Made by a program: the position numbers and the translations under genes | Part shown: positions 1 to 7,567 of the stretch, piece by piece | How positions within the stretch are numbered: position 1 is the first letter of the stretch | How the letters are laid out: every line of letters starts with the position of its first letter | NCBI GenBank assembly: GCA_004556975.1 | Contig: SFFD01000028.1 | Coordinates: 1-16,786 of the forward strand | DNA from: Oscillospiraceae bacterium | GTDB taxonomy: Bacteria > Bacillota > Clostridia > Oscillospirales > Ruminococcaceae | Reading direction: 5' to 3' | Length of the DNA stretch: 16,786 nt | Notes under the pieces: generated by a model | Seen by the model: the letters and a program-made list of their open reading frames with translations, nothing else | What the model was told of the DNA's origin: nothing | Database searches by the model: none

Positions 1-118
1 GGAACGGGCGAAGTTAAAAAGCGAACTGGACGATATGCGGCGGCTGGTTGACCGTATCCCGCCGGAGATTTTAGCGGAACTGAAACGGCAACAGCGGCAC
101 ACAAGAGAGAGGCAATAA
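1..118 (+). CDS. C-terminal end of an upstream protein, probably mobilization/relaxase (partial)
   Basis: The frame opening at base 2 is open from the left edge and ends at TAA 116-118, giving 38 residues that read ERAKLKSELDDM and end in RHTRERQ. It is highly charged and should be helical or coiled-coil, with no catalytic motif visible. Its position just upstream of a small transposon-type ORF and a large serine recombinase resembles the end of the mobilization gene in Tn4451-like and related Clostridial elements, where MobV/TnpZ-type proteins have charged helical tails. That identity is inferred from context only; a replication or other element protein would fit equally well. The sequence does show that a coding frame ends here. 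Confidence 0.5.
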   Translation, partial: ERAKLKSELDDMRRLVDRIPPEILAELKRQQRHTRERQ

Positions 119-123
119 ACGCT

Positions 124-183
124 ATGGACAGATATTCCGATAACATGACAAATCATCAAAACAGGGAGGGCACTGGATGGTAA
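124..183 (+). CDS. Possible 19-codon leader ORF
   Basis: ATG at 124 opens a 19-residue frame (MDRYSDNMTNHQ...GTGW) whose TAA (181-183) overlaps the ATG of the next ORF at 177. A purine-rich GAGAGAGG lies about 11 nt upstream, which is a weak ribosome binding site. The overlap would allow translational coupling to the next ORF. It may equally be chance; there is no similarity I can name. Confidence 0.2.
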   Translation: MDRYSDNMTNHQNREGTGW

Positions 184-374
184 AAAGCGAAAGCGACATG
201 ATTTACACACCCCGCACCGGGCAGGTCATTACGGCAGAGAACGGGACGCAGTATTTTGTATGTGGGAACAACCGTATCAAAATCTCCGAACACTTCGCCG
301 CCGCTGGACAGCCGCTTGGCGATCTGATTGTTGATGTAGTCCGGCACACGGCGGAAAAAGCCGTTTCCGCCTGA
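177..374 (+). CDS. Small mobile-element protein, TnpW-like (65 aa)
   Basis: A 65-residue protein with ATG at 177, preceded by a strong GGGAGGG (164-170) at 6 nt spacing, which supports this start. It has a short hydrophilic N-terminus, then a segment containing QYFVCGNNRIKISEHF and LGDLIVDVVRHTAEK. This arrangement of a short beta-hairpin, a 'HF' motif and a C-terminal helix resembles the small TnpW-type proteins found near TnpX recombinases in Clostridial elements. The resemblance is by eye and the function of TnpW is not established. No signal peptide or membrane segment is seen. It lies between the end of the mobilization-type frame and the recombinase promoter, so it is part of the element. 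Confidence 0.45.
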   Translation: MVKSESDMIYTPRTGQVITAENGTQYFVCGNNRIKISEHFAAAGQPLGDLIVDVVRHTAEKAVSA

Positions 375-384
375 CGGCCCAGCG

Positions 385-413
385 TTGATATACGCCCACG
401 CTTATGGTATAAT
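385..413 (+). promoter_or_regulatory. Sigma-A-like promoter of the serine recombinase
   Basis: TTGATA (385-390), a 17-nt spacer, and TATAAT (408-413) form a near-consensus promoter. Transcription would start near 420, giving a leader of about 55 nt before the GTG at 475. It lies inside the inverted repeat described separately. Confidence 0.7.
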
Positions 414-444
414 TGCCACAGAGCAAAAGTATTGTAAGCGTGGG
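395..444. repeat. 10-bp perfect inverted repeat around the recombinase promoter -10
   Basis: CCCACGCTTA (395-404) is repeated in reverse complement as TAAGCGTGGG (435-444), separated by 30 bases that contain the -10 box and the likely transcription start. The left arm lies in the promoter spacer and the right arm in the leader. This fits an operator bound by a looping or dimeric repressor, or by the recombinase itself. Confidence 0.6.
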
Positions 445-474
445 TTGTTTCTTTGAAAAGGAGGATTTTTTACG

Positions 475-2097
475 GTGAAACAACCTTACAATACTACCAT
501 TTACAACACGGCTCTTTATCTGCGTTTAAGCCGTGACGATGAAAGCTACGGCGACAGCGTGAGCATTGAAACACAGCGGACAATTCTGCAACAGTACGCA
601 AAAGAACATGGGCTTCATGTAGTCGGCGAGTATGTGGACGACGGCTGGAGTGGGACGAATTTCGAGCGTCCGAATTTTCAGCGCATGATGGACGATGTGG
701 ACGCAGGGAAAGTGAATTGTATTGTTACGAAAGACCTATCCAGATTTGGTAGAGAACACGTGATGATGGACTACTATCTGGAATTTCTGTTCCCGGAAAA
801 GCGTGTGCGCTACATCGCCATTGCAGAAAACGAGGACACCGAAAAGGGATTGTCCGATTTCGTCCCTTTCAAAAACCTGTTCAACGAGTGGTTTGCAAAA
901 GATACGAGCCGCAAGGTAAAGGCCGCTTTCAAAGCGAAATTTGCCGTAGGCGAGCGTATCGGCGCTTATGCTCCCATCGGGTACAGGAAACACCCGGAAA
1001 TCAAAAACAAGCTGATAATCGACGAGGAAACACGCTGGATTGTGGAACGGATTTTTGACCTTGCCGTCCACGGCAGAGGTGCGGCCAGTATCACACGGAT
1101 ATTGATTGAGGAAAAAGTTCCTACACCGGGATATATCAACTTCCGGCGGGACAAAACTTTCTCCAATATCTATGCGGATGCACCAGAGGAAAAAAGCTAC
1201 GCATGGACGATAGCGCAGGTCAAAAGCATTTTGAAAGATGAAACCTACATCGGCCATACCATTCACTACCGGGAAACAAACATTTCTTTCAAAAACAAGC
1301 GGAGAATACGCAAGCCCCAAAGCGATTGGGTTCGTGTAGAAAACACGCAGGAGCCGATTATCAGCGAGCAGGTTTTCAATCAGGTACAGGAGCAGATAGC
1401 AAGCCGCCGCAGGAAGTGTAAGGACGGTACGACGCAGATTTTCTCCGGGCTGGTAAAATGTGCGGATTGCGGCTGGTCGCTGTCCTACGGGGAGAACCGG
1501 CAGAACAGTAAGCCCTACGGCCATTACCATTGTAGCAAGTACGGACAGGGCACACGCCAATGCTCCATGCACTATATCCGCTATGATGTGCTTTACGCCT
1601 ATGTCCTCTCCCGTCTGCAATACTGGTCTGGACTGGTGCAGAACGGCGAGGGGGAACTGATGAAGCGTCTGCTGAACGCCAGCGACAAGGAACAGGCCGC
1701 CGCAAGGAAACGGCAGGCCGCAGAATTGAAGCGGACGGAGAAGCGGAAAGCCGAGGTGGACAAGCTGTTTTCCCGTATGTATGAGGACTGGGTGGCGGGG
1801 CGTATCACGGAGTACAACTTCAATATGCTGTCCGGGAAATATCAGACGGAGCAGGCGCAACTGGACGAAAAAATCGGACAGCTTCAAGCCTCTATTGCCG
1901 CCGAGAGCCAGACCGTAGCAGACGCAGAAAGCTGGATTGCGCTGATGAAACAGTATGTCAATCCCACGGAACTGACCGCCGAACTTTTGAATACGCTGAT
2001 TGAAAAAATCGTTGTCCATGAAGCGGTCAAGGGCGAGGACGGAAGCCGGGAACAGGAGGTGGAAATCTTCTACCGCTTTATCGGCAAAATTGATTGA
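475..2097 (+). CDS. Large serine recombinase, TnpX-type
   Basis: A 540-aa site-specific recombinase that would cut and rejoin DNA through a serine-DNA link to excise and insert the mobile element. The N-terminal resolvase domain (about residues 10-160) has catalytic Ser19 in YLRLSRDD, then DDGWSGTNFERPNF and the DLSRFGRE motif. A Recombinase domain follows (about 165-300). A zinc ribbon has Cys329, Cys332, Cys353 and Cys363. A charged coiled coil covers about 385-460, and a DUF4368-like C-terminus ends in EIFYRFIGKID. This order and length are typical of large serine integrases. GTG at 475 is chosen because AAGGAGG (459-465) precedes it at 9 nt. It sits at the element's right end, 28 bases before the broken host gene, as expected for the enzyme that moves the element. 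All key residues are intact, so it is probably active. Confidence 0.95.
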   Translation: MKQPYNTTIYNTALYLRLSRDDESYGDSVSIETQRTILQQYAKEHGLHVVGEYVDDGWSGTNFERPNFQRMMDDVDAGKVNCIVTKDLSRFGREHVMMDYYLEFLFPEKRVRYIAIAENEDTEKGLSDFVPFKNLFNEWFAKDTSRKVKAAFKAKFAVGERIGAYAPIGYRKHPEIKNKLIIDEETRWIVERIFDLAVHGRGAASITRILIEEKVPTPGYINFRRDKTFSNIYADAPEEKSYAWTIAQVKSILKDETYIGHTIHYRETNISFKNKRRIRKPQSDWVRVENTQEPIISEQVFNQVQEQIASRRRKCKDGTTQIFSGLVKCADCGWSLSYGENRQNSKPYGHYHCSKYGQGTRQCSMHYIRYDVLYAYVLSRLQYWSGLVQNGEGELMKRLLNASDKEQAAARKRQAAELKRTEKRKAEVDKLFSRMYEDWVAGRITEYNFNMLSGKYQTEQAQLDEKIGQLQASIAAESQTVADAESWIALMKQYVNPTELTAELLNTLIEKIVVHEAVKGEDGSREQEVEIFYRFIGKID

Positions 2098-2125
2098 ATG
2101 ACACCAATATCTTTAACTATGTGAT
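2098..2125. mobile_element. Right end of the integrated element (attachment site junction)
   Basis: The sequence between the recombinase stop and the first codons of the broken HTH gene contains stops in the HTH frame at 2099 and 2114, and then becomes host-like at 'gat acc ggc gag' (from 2123). GA at 2123-2124 is a candidate crossover dinucleotide, since TnpX-type recombinases are known to use GA. If the intact gene read tgg-gat-acc-ggc, the encoded W-D-T-G fits the usual 'KWxxG' turn of XRE proteins. The exact end is inferred; the left end lies outside this window. Confidence 0.55.
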
Positions 2126-2602
2126 ACCGGCGAGGCCGCGCCGGAGCTTTCAAAGCTTGCACTTTTGGCAAAGACCTTCGGCGTGACGGCGGACTGGCTT
2201 ATTTCCGAAGATAACCCGCCGGAAAGCGCCGCGCAAGGCGCTTCGCAGAAGCAGCCTGCCGCGCCCGCACCAAACGCAAATTGGGTGGATTCTCTTCCCG
2301 GCGCGGTGCAAAGCCTTGTGCGCCGCTATGGCTGGCTTGCCGGCGCGTATATTGCCGCCAGCGGCGCGGGAATGACGATTATCGGCATTATCGCGCGGAT
2401 TGCGGTTGGCAAAATGGTGAACGGCTTTGGCAGCACGAGTCCTTTCGGCGGCGCTTACAGCTACGGCAGCACCTTCGGCCGCTTTGCCCAGAACAACCCG
2501 GTAAGTGTGATGGCAACCATAATGATTATCATCGGCACAATAATCCTCATTGCGGGCATAGGGCTTGCGCTCTGTCTTAAAAACAAAAGCAACGAAAAAT
2601 AA
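2123..2602 (+). pseudogene. 3' remnant of a membrane-anchored XRE-family regulator, broken by the element
   Basis: The frame reads DTGEAAPELSKLALLAKTFG, then VTADWLISED, which is the classic second half of an HTH_3 (XRE) domain. A polar Pro/Ala linker follows, then two hydrophobic segments (around AGAYIAASGAGMTIIGIIARIA and VMATIMIIIGTIILIAGIGLAL) and a short basic tail, ending at TAA 2600-2602. The helices before the 'WxTG' turn are missing and the frame has stops at 2099 and 2114, so the gene cannot make its DNA-binding domain from this copy. An internal TTG at 2165 exists but lacks a good ribosome binding site. The intact protein was probably a repressor tethered to the membrane. The 5' half should lie at the other side of the element. 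Confidence 0.8.
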
Positions 2603-2627
2603 GGCTTTGAGCACGTGCTTTTGCTTT

Positions 2628-2655
2628 GGCGGCGCAGACTCCGCCGCCGCTTTTT
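2628..2655 (+). terminator. Rho-independent terminator after the broken regulator
   Basis: GGCGGCG (2628-2634) pairs with CGCCGCC (2642-2648) around a 7-nt loop, followed by GC and six T. It lies 25 nt after the HTH remnant's stop. Confidence 0.75.
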
Positions 2656-2761
2656 TGTGCGACCCGCCGAATTTTAAAAGCGCCTGCTTCATTTTTGCCT
2701 TTGAAATAAAAGCCGCCGGCTGCGTCTGCAAGCCGCAATTCGGAAAAATTCAAAATAAAAC

Positions 2762-2790
2762 AAAAAGCCCGCTTTACAAAGCGGGCTTTT
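2762..2790. terminator. Bidirectional terminator between converging genes
   Basis: AAAAAGCCCGCTTT, ACA and AAGCGGGCTTTT form a 9-bp GC-rich stem with A and T tracts on both sides, so it works on both strands. On the minus strand it follows the stop of the large CinA/sortase/SpoIID gene by 14 nt. Confidence 0.85.
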
Positions 2791-2803
2791 CTTCTTCATA
2801 TAC

Positions 2804-5800
2804 TCAATATTTCATTTCGATATAGCAGTTGGAATAATACTTCATCAGAATTTCGTCCCATGTATAGCCTTTATTTGCATATGCAATGGAACCCTTTGCG
2901 CTTAACCCCACGCCGTGACCGTAGCCATAGGCGGTGAACACAAAGCTGTCCTTTGAATAATCATACCTGACGCTGAACGCGGTGGAGCGCAGCTTTGAAT
3001 TGCCAAGCACCGTTTCGCGCAGCTTGCGCGCGCTGTATAAAGTGCCCCCAAGGTTCACCTTGTTGACATAGCCCGTACCCTCCCAATAGCTTTCAATGCT
3101 TATCCAGTCGGAAGGGTCGCCGTAAAGGCTTATTCCCGCCTTGCTTTCCACCTTATTTGCAAAGTCGGCTGATGAAATTGTATATGTAACGCCGGTTGAA
3201 CCGTCCACCGGCGAAGCTACGGAAAGCAGGTTTCGGTTATAGTAGCCCCATACCCACTCCGCCGAAGCGGTTTCGCCGCAGCTTTCGGAAAAATATGTTG
3301 CAAGAATATACCTGTCGCTTCTGTCATCCAGAACCGCATAGCCGATAACCTCTGCAACACAGCGTTTTATCTGCTCGGTAACAGTGGTTTTCACTCCTGC
3401 GGAAAGGTTGCCGCCGTGGTACTTGATGTAGGTGTAAGTCGCCACCGCCTGAGCCTTTACATGTTCGTCGGGCTGGCCGTAACCCGCTTCATAGGCGACA
3501 ATCTGGCAAACCGCGTCAAAAACCGACATTTGCGTACCGTTAACGGTAACCGTGTCTGAAAGTGACTGATTATAATAGCTTGAAGCGCCGCTTATTTCGC
3601 TCTGCGGCTTTGAGGAGCTTGCAGAGCTTGAAGAACTCGACGGTTTCGATGAGCTTGAGGGCTTTGAGGAGCTTGCACTCGAGGAATTAGAGGAACTGCT
3701 TCCGTTTCCGCTTGCGGGAATTTTGAAAGGCTCTTTCGTATTTATATACGAAGCGTTGTCGGCGGAGCTTTCGCTGCTGCTCTCGGAGCTGCTCTCGCTG
3801 CTCGATTCGCTGCTGCTTTCACTGCTCGGCGCACTGCTTTCGGAACTGCTTTCGCTGCTTTCCGGCTTGCTTTCGGAGCTGCTCTCGCTGCTGTGGCTGC
3901 TGCTCTCGGAGGAGCTGCTGCTGCTTTCCGAACTGCTTTCGCTGCTTGATTCGCTGCTCTCCGGCAGGCTTTCGCTTTCGGAGGAATCGCCTATGTCAAT
4001 ATCGGGATAAGTTTCTATTGGTTCTTCCTCGGAGGAAGATTCGCTGCTGCTCATGCTGCTTTCCGGCTCGCCGTAGGAAGCGTCGCTTTCAGCGTTCTGC
4101 GTTTTTGAAATAGCCTGGTACCACTTCTCCGGCATAAGCGGGTTTGTGCTGTAATATGCCTTTTCGGTATCAACCTCTGTTTCTTCTCCGTCACGAAGCT
4201 GCCGCGCAACAATTACCATTCTGGCGTCTGTAAAATCATAACAGCAGGTTGAAAGCGTAAGATAATTGTCGCTTTCGTCAAATTCAACCCCGGTTACGAT
4301 AAGGGTGCGCTTTTTTATCTGTTCCACAAAATCCGCCGTTTCGGAATCGGTTCCGTCGATGAAATTGTGATATTCCCAAACCGGGCCGTCCTTTGCATAG
4401 GCGTTTGTAACAATAACGCCCACAACAAGCCATTCGTTCCGTTCATAAAGGCTGTCAAACCGGATTACAGGGTGCTCTTTATAGAAAGAAAGCTTGCGGT
4501 ATTTTATAAGGTCAGAAAACATCTGACCGTCGTCATATATGTTGTGCCCATATATAATTATATTTTTGCTCTGGTTTTGCGGAGTTACATTGCAGCGGTA
4601 ATCCGCAAAAGGCGTTCCGTACATGGAATAGTTTCCGTAATAGTCCTTGCGCAGGTAATACTGACCGGCATAGCCCTTGCCGTTTTCCTTTGCCGTCTGA
4701 ACCACCGGATATTCAACGTTTGTGTCGTCAATTTTTATATAGCCTATAAAATCGTTGTTTTCCTGATAGAGATTATAGAATTCCGGAAGGTATTCCCAGT
4801 CCGCCGGAGCATCTGACGGGTCAAGCAGGCTTTGAAGCGAAGCGGCAAGGCTTCTGTGGTTTACGGAATCAAAAAGCTTTGTTCCCAAATAGCCCATACA
4901 GCTTACAAACACAAGAACGCAAACTAAAAATATTATCTTTCTTGCTCTTTCCCCCGCCGTATCATATTTTGAAGGGATAAATCGGTTAGTTTTGTGTTCG
5001 CCTTTTTCGCCCTGCTTTGCCGTTTTGAACTTGCTTTTGCCCGAAACGGCGGCAATAAGCGAAACCGCTCCGTCAAAAACCTGGGGATATGCCGCGGCAA
5101 CCTCTCTTGCAAGGGAGGCCGCGCGTTTGCCCGCCGCCGCAACAAGCTCTTCGCGGCTGTCGCTTGCCGCCGTAACCTTCTCTGTCCAAAGGTTGTCACC
5201 CATACAAACGGCGACAAAAGCGCCGTCCTGCGGACGGGTAAAATCCGTTGTAACCGCCGCGCCTATGCTTACTCCACTTTTCTTGCAAACCTCGCCCGCA
5301 AGCACCGCCGCAGTCCATTCGCTGTTTTTTCCGTGGCGTGAAAGCAGCTTTTCCGGAATCTGCCAGCGTTCCACCCCTTGTGAAGCGCCGAGATAGCTTT
5401 CCATATATTCGTTCACAAGGGCGGTGCGCATAATTTCAACACGCTGCATTCCCTCCACCGCAAAGGCGATTTTAAGGTTCTTTTTTCTAAGCTCCTGCCC
5501 AAGCGCCTGGCCGATGTTTTCTGCGTCCACGGCATAAACCGCGTCGCCCAGCGCGCCGATTATGTTTTTTGCCGCGGCATTCGCCTGTTCCTTGGCTTCG
5601 CGCACGTTCATCCCGCGGGAATATATCTGAACGGCAATTTCATCTTCGTCCTCAAATATCTGAACCTTGGCGCCGAAGGTCTTTGCTTCCTCAAGGGCGG
5701 CCTGGGCTTCATTTTTGCTGATTTTGCATGCGCGCAGGGTCTTTACTGCGCAGGGCGCGCCGATAAATTCCGCAAGATAGGGCGAAACGCGGTAGCACAG

Positions 5801-6064
5801 CATAAACTGAAAAGCCGCGCTTTCTTCAGGAAGCATAATTATGCACTGGTTCCCCTGCGCAATGGCGCAGCCGGAGGGATAGCCCTCTTTGTTTCTGAAT
5901 ATCTCTGCACCCTCGGGGAAAAGCTCGCCGTTCTTTTCAACGGTGTTGAAGCCGATGGCGGCGGAAACCGCCTGGACCGTCATATTACCGTGCTTTTCGC
6001 CCATGCCTCCGATAATCATTATTATATTGTAATCCGCAATGGCCTGGGCAACGGCTTTGTGCAC
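2804..6064 (-). CDS. Fusion protein: degenerate CinA-like module, TM helix, class B sortase, Ser/Glu-rich linker, SpoIID/LytB domain
   Basis: One unbroken frame of 1086 aa from GTG 6064; the real start is probably 43 codons upstream (see 6065-6193). Residues 1 to about 325 follow the CinA layout: a MoaB-like domain (IIGGMGEKHGNMT), a KH-like part, then a PncC-like amidase domain. The catalytic ESCTGG is replaced by VEGMQR and GGLGPTxDD by GGMGEKHGN, so it is probably inactive. A membrane helix at about 376-398 should place the rest outside the cell. A class B sortase domain (about 425-625) keeps His507 (IIYGHNI), Cys607 (TLSTC) and Arg615. A Ser/Glu/Pro linker covers about 655-823. A SpoIID/LytB glycan-strand lytic domain (about 836-1080) has Glu859 in IVAYEAGYG and ends with YGYGHGVGLSAKG. 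Gene order puts it behind cysteine desulfurase and thiI on one transcript. Domain identities are by motif; the role of the combination is unknown, but wall attachment plus glycan cleavage is suggested. Confidence 0.85.
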   Translation of the reverse strand: MHKAVAQAIADYNIIMIIGGMGEKHGNMTVQAVSAAIGFNTVEKNGELFPEGAEIFRNKEGYPSGCAIAQGNQCIIMLPEESAAFQFMLCYRVSPYLAEFIGAPCAVKTLRACKISKNEAQAALEEAKTFGAKVQIFEDEDEIAVQIYSRGMNVREAKEQANAAAKNIIGALGDAVYAVDAENIGQALGQELRKKNLKIAFAVEGMQRVEIMRTALVNEYMESYLGASQGVERWQIPEKLLSRHGKNSEWTAAVLAGEVCKKSGVSIGAAVTTDFTRPQDGAFVAVCMGDNLWTEKVTAASDSREELVAAAGKRAASLAREVAAAYPQVFDGAVSLIAAVSGKSKFKTAKQGEKGEHKTNRFIPSKYDTAGERARKIIFLVCVLVFVSCMGYLGTKLFDSVNHRSLAASLQSLLDPSDAPADWEYLPEFYNLYQENNDFIGYIKIDDTNVEYPVVQTAKENGKGYAGQYYLRKDYYGNYSMYGTPFADYRCNVTPQNQSKNIIIYGHNIYDDGQMFSDLIKYRKLSFYKEHPVIRFDSLYERNEWLVVGVIVTNAYAKDGPVWEYHNFIDGTDSETADFVEQIKKRTLIVTGVEFDESDNYLTLSTCCYDFTDARMVIVARQLRDGEETEVDTEKAYYSTNPLMPEKWYQAISKTQNAESDASYGEPESSMSSSESSSEEEPIETYPDIDIGDSSESESLPESSESSSESSSESSSSSSESSSHSSESSSESKPESSESSSESSAPSSESSSESSSESSSESSSESSADNASYINTKEPFKIPASGNGSSSSNSSSASSSKPSSSSKPSSSSSSASSSKPQSEISGASSYYNQSLSDTVTVNGTQMSVFDAVCQIVAYEAGYGQPDEHVKAQAVATYTYIKYHGGNLSAGVKTTVTEQIKRCVAEVIGYAVLDDRSDRYILATYFSESCGETASAEWVWGYYNRNLLSVASPVDGSTGVTYTISSADFANKVESKAGISLYGDPSDWISIESYWEGTGYVNKVNLGGTLYSARKLRETVLGNSKLRSTAFSVRYDYSKDSFVFTAYGYGHGVGLSAKGSIAYANKGYTWDEILMKYYSNCYIEMKY
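3600..4090 (-). repeat. Low-complexity Ser/Glu codon repeat in the wall-spanning linker
   Basis: Imperfect tandem repeats of GAAAGCAGC/TCGCTGCTT-like units encode runs of SSES, SSSESS and, nearer the SpoIID domain, SSSKPSS. On the plus strand they produce a Leu-rich shadow frame. Such repeats can change length by slippage; the number of units seen here could therefore vary between strains. Confidence 0.85.
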
Positions 6065-6193
6065 CGTCGGGCGGTCTGCGTCAATGCGTTTTCCTCTTAC
6101 ATTTGTGACTCCGAAGGTCCCAAGCTCCCTTTGAAGAAGAGAGGCAAGATTTTCCTGTTTTACGTTGCTTAAAAGAAATATCTCCGATTGGAT
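6065..6193 (-). other. Probable true N-terminus of the fusion protein, with a non-standard AUC start
   Basis: Upstream of GTG 6064 the same frame stays open for 43 codons to a TGA (6202-6200). The translation reads IQSEIFLLSNVKQENLASLL, continues through RELGTFGVTN, and ends in DADRPT just before the GTG. This matches the beta-strand and first helix expected at the start of CinA/MoaB-like domains (aEIi..., then 'la..L...G'). The frame has no ATG, GTG or TTG. An AGGAG (6207-6203) lies 9 nt before an in-frame ATC (6193-6191), ideal spacing. Either translation starts at AUC, as AUU does in infC, or one base here is wrong or mutated. The full protein would be 1129 aa. Confidence 0.55.
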
Positions 6194-6239
6194 AGGGAAT
6201 CACTCCTTTCTGTGGAATACCGTTTCCGCAAAAGCGGAA

Positions 6240-7415
6240 TCATTTCTGATAAAGCTTGAACCTTTTGTGCTCAAGTGCGCACCTTTCAACAAGGGCGTCT
6301 ATGTCAAGGGCCTTTTCGGCTTCCTCAATCATCTCAATTGTGGGTCTGGTTTTGGGGTGCTTTGGCGTAAACACGGTGCAGCAATCCTCATACGGAAGAA
6401 TGGACGTTTCAAATGTGCCTATTTTGTTGGAAATTTCAATAATCTCCTGCTTGTCCATACCTATAAGCGGGCGGAAAACAGGAATAGTCGCCACAGCGTC
6501 CGTACAGGCGATTGCAGGCATGGTCTGGCTTGCCACCTGGGCAAGGCTTTCGCCGGTGATAATTGCTCCGCAATCCTCTTTTTCGGCAAGCCGAAGTGCA
6601 ACCCTCATCATAAAGCGGCGCATAATTACGGTAAAAAGCTCTTCCGGGCATTTGTTCTTGATTTCCACCTGAATTTCGGTGAAGGCGGCGGAAAACAAAT
6701 CTATCACGCCGCAGTATTCGCAAAGCTCCTGAGTAAGGGTTTGCACTTTAAGCCAGGCGCGTTCGCCGGTATACGGCGGCGACTGAAAATGCAGGGCGCA
6801 GATTTCAAGTCCGCGCTTTGCCATCATATATCCCGCAACAGGGCTGTCTATTCCGCCGGAAATCAAAAGAAGCGCCCTGCCGCTGCTGCCCACGGGCATT
6901 CCGCCCGCTCCGGGAAGCTGCTGCCCGTGAATATAGGCAAACTTCTCTCTTATTTCCACCATAACCACAATATCCGGGTTATCCACCTTAACCTTAAGGT
7001 GGTGGAACTTTGAAAGAAGCACCGCGCCCATTTCACGGCTTATCTCCGGCGACTTCATGGGAAAGCTCTTGTCGCTGCGCTTTGCCTCTACCTTAAATGT
7101 TTTTACATAGGGCAGCACGTCGGAAAGATATTCCTTTGCCTTTGCGGTAATATCCTCCCAGTTCTTTTCGGCAACGCAGGCCCTTGTCAGGGCAACTATA
7201 CCGAAAACCTTTTGCAGCCGCGCCACCGCCTCGTCAAGGTCGATGTCCTCGCTCTGGGGTTCAATATATATTGTGGACTGCGCCTTGCGGAATTTAAATT
7301 CGCCGAGGTTTTCAAGCCGGCGCCTGCAGTTTTTAACAAGCCTGTCCTCAAATCCGGAGCGGTTAAGCCCCTTAAGCGCTATTTCTCCGCATTTTACAAG
7401 AATTATCTCTTTCAT
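6240..7415 (-). CDS. thiI: tRNA 4-thiouridine synthase ThiI
   Basis: A 391-aa cytoplasmic enzyme that adenylates U8 of tRNA and inserts sulfur to make 4-thiouridine. The N-terminal ferredoxin-like part begins EIILVKCGEIALKGLN. A THUMP domain follows (about residues 60-165), then the PP-loop ATPase with SGGIDS at 186-191. The Cys pair at 345-346 in YEDCCTVFTPKHP includes the position equal to E. coli Cys344, which takes part in sulfur transfer. The rhodanese domain of E. coli ThiI is absent, as in Bacillus, where a dedicated cysteine desulfurase gives sulfur directly. The neighbouring upstream gene is such a desulfurase, which fits. ATG 7415 is chosen over the TTG at 7451 because AAAGAGG lies 5 nt before it and the family starts here. 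Confidence 0.95.
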   Translation of the reverse strand: MKEIILVKCGEIALKGLNRSGFEDRLVKNCRRRLENLGEFKFRKAQSTIYIEPQSEDIDLDEAVARLQKVFGIVALTRACVAEKNWEDITAKAKEYLSDVLPYVKTFKVEAKRSDKSFPMKSPEISREMGAVLLSKFHHLKVKVDNPDIVVMVEIREKFAYIHGQQLPGAGGMPVGSSGRALLLISGGIDSPVAGYMMAKRGLEICALHFQSPPYTGERAWLKVQTLTQELCEYCGVIDLFSAAFTEIQVEIKNKCPEELFTVIMRRFMMRVALRLAEKEDCGAIITGESLAQVASQTMPAIACTDAVATIPVFRPLIGMDKQEIIEISNKIGTFETSILPYEDCCTVFTPKHPKTRPTIEMIEEAEKALDIDALVERCALEHKRFKLYQK

Positions 7416-7567
7416 GTATGCCTCTTTAAAATAAGTGTAGTTTTCCGACAAAATTTTTGCATGCGGTAATATTTGCCGCTTCCTGACCTTTCTGTGCGGT
7501 AATGCGCTTCAGCCGCCTGCGCAAAACCCTCCGTCGGTGCCCTTTACCGGCGCGGCGGCTTTTCGGT

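Noticed and set aside
736..2019. 427-codon open frame on the minus strand
   Set aside because: It is antisense to the serine recombinase over its whole length, has no ribosome binding site and no protein family features, while the plus-strand frame has full recombinase motifs.
3723..4010. Leu/Ser-rich plus-strand frame that looks like a membrane protein
   Set aside because: It is the reverse reading of the Ser/Glu codon repeat of the fusion protein; the Leu runs come from the repeat and not from a real gene.
3600..4090. Direct repeats that might suggest a CRISPR array
   Set aside because: Units are short, imperfect and keep the reading frame (Ser/Glu codons), with no spacers of constant size and no cas genes.
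4992..5396. Plus-strand frames of 115-134 codons
   Set aside because: They overlap the CinA-like coding region antisense and show no start signals or known motifs.
6224..6242. Hairpin TTCCGC-AAAA-GCGGAA between thiI and the fusion gene as a terminator
   Set aside because: No T tract follows on the minus strand, so read-through into the fusion gene is expected.
6165..7013. 282-codon plus-strand frame
   Set aside because: Antisense to the fusion protein's start region and to thiI, whose conserved motifs lie on the minus strand.
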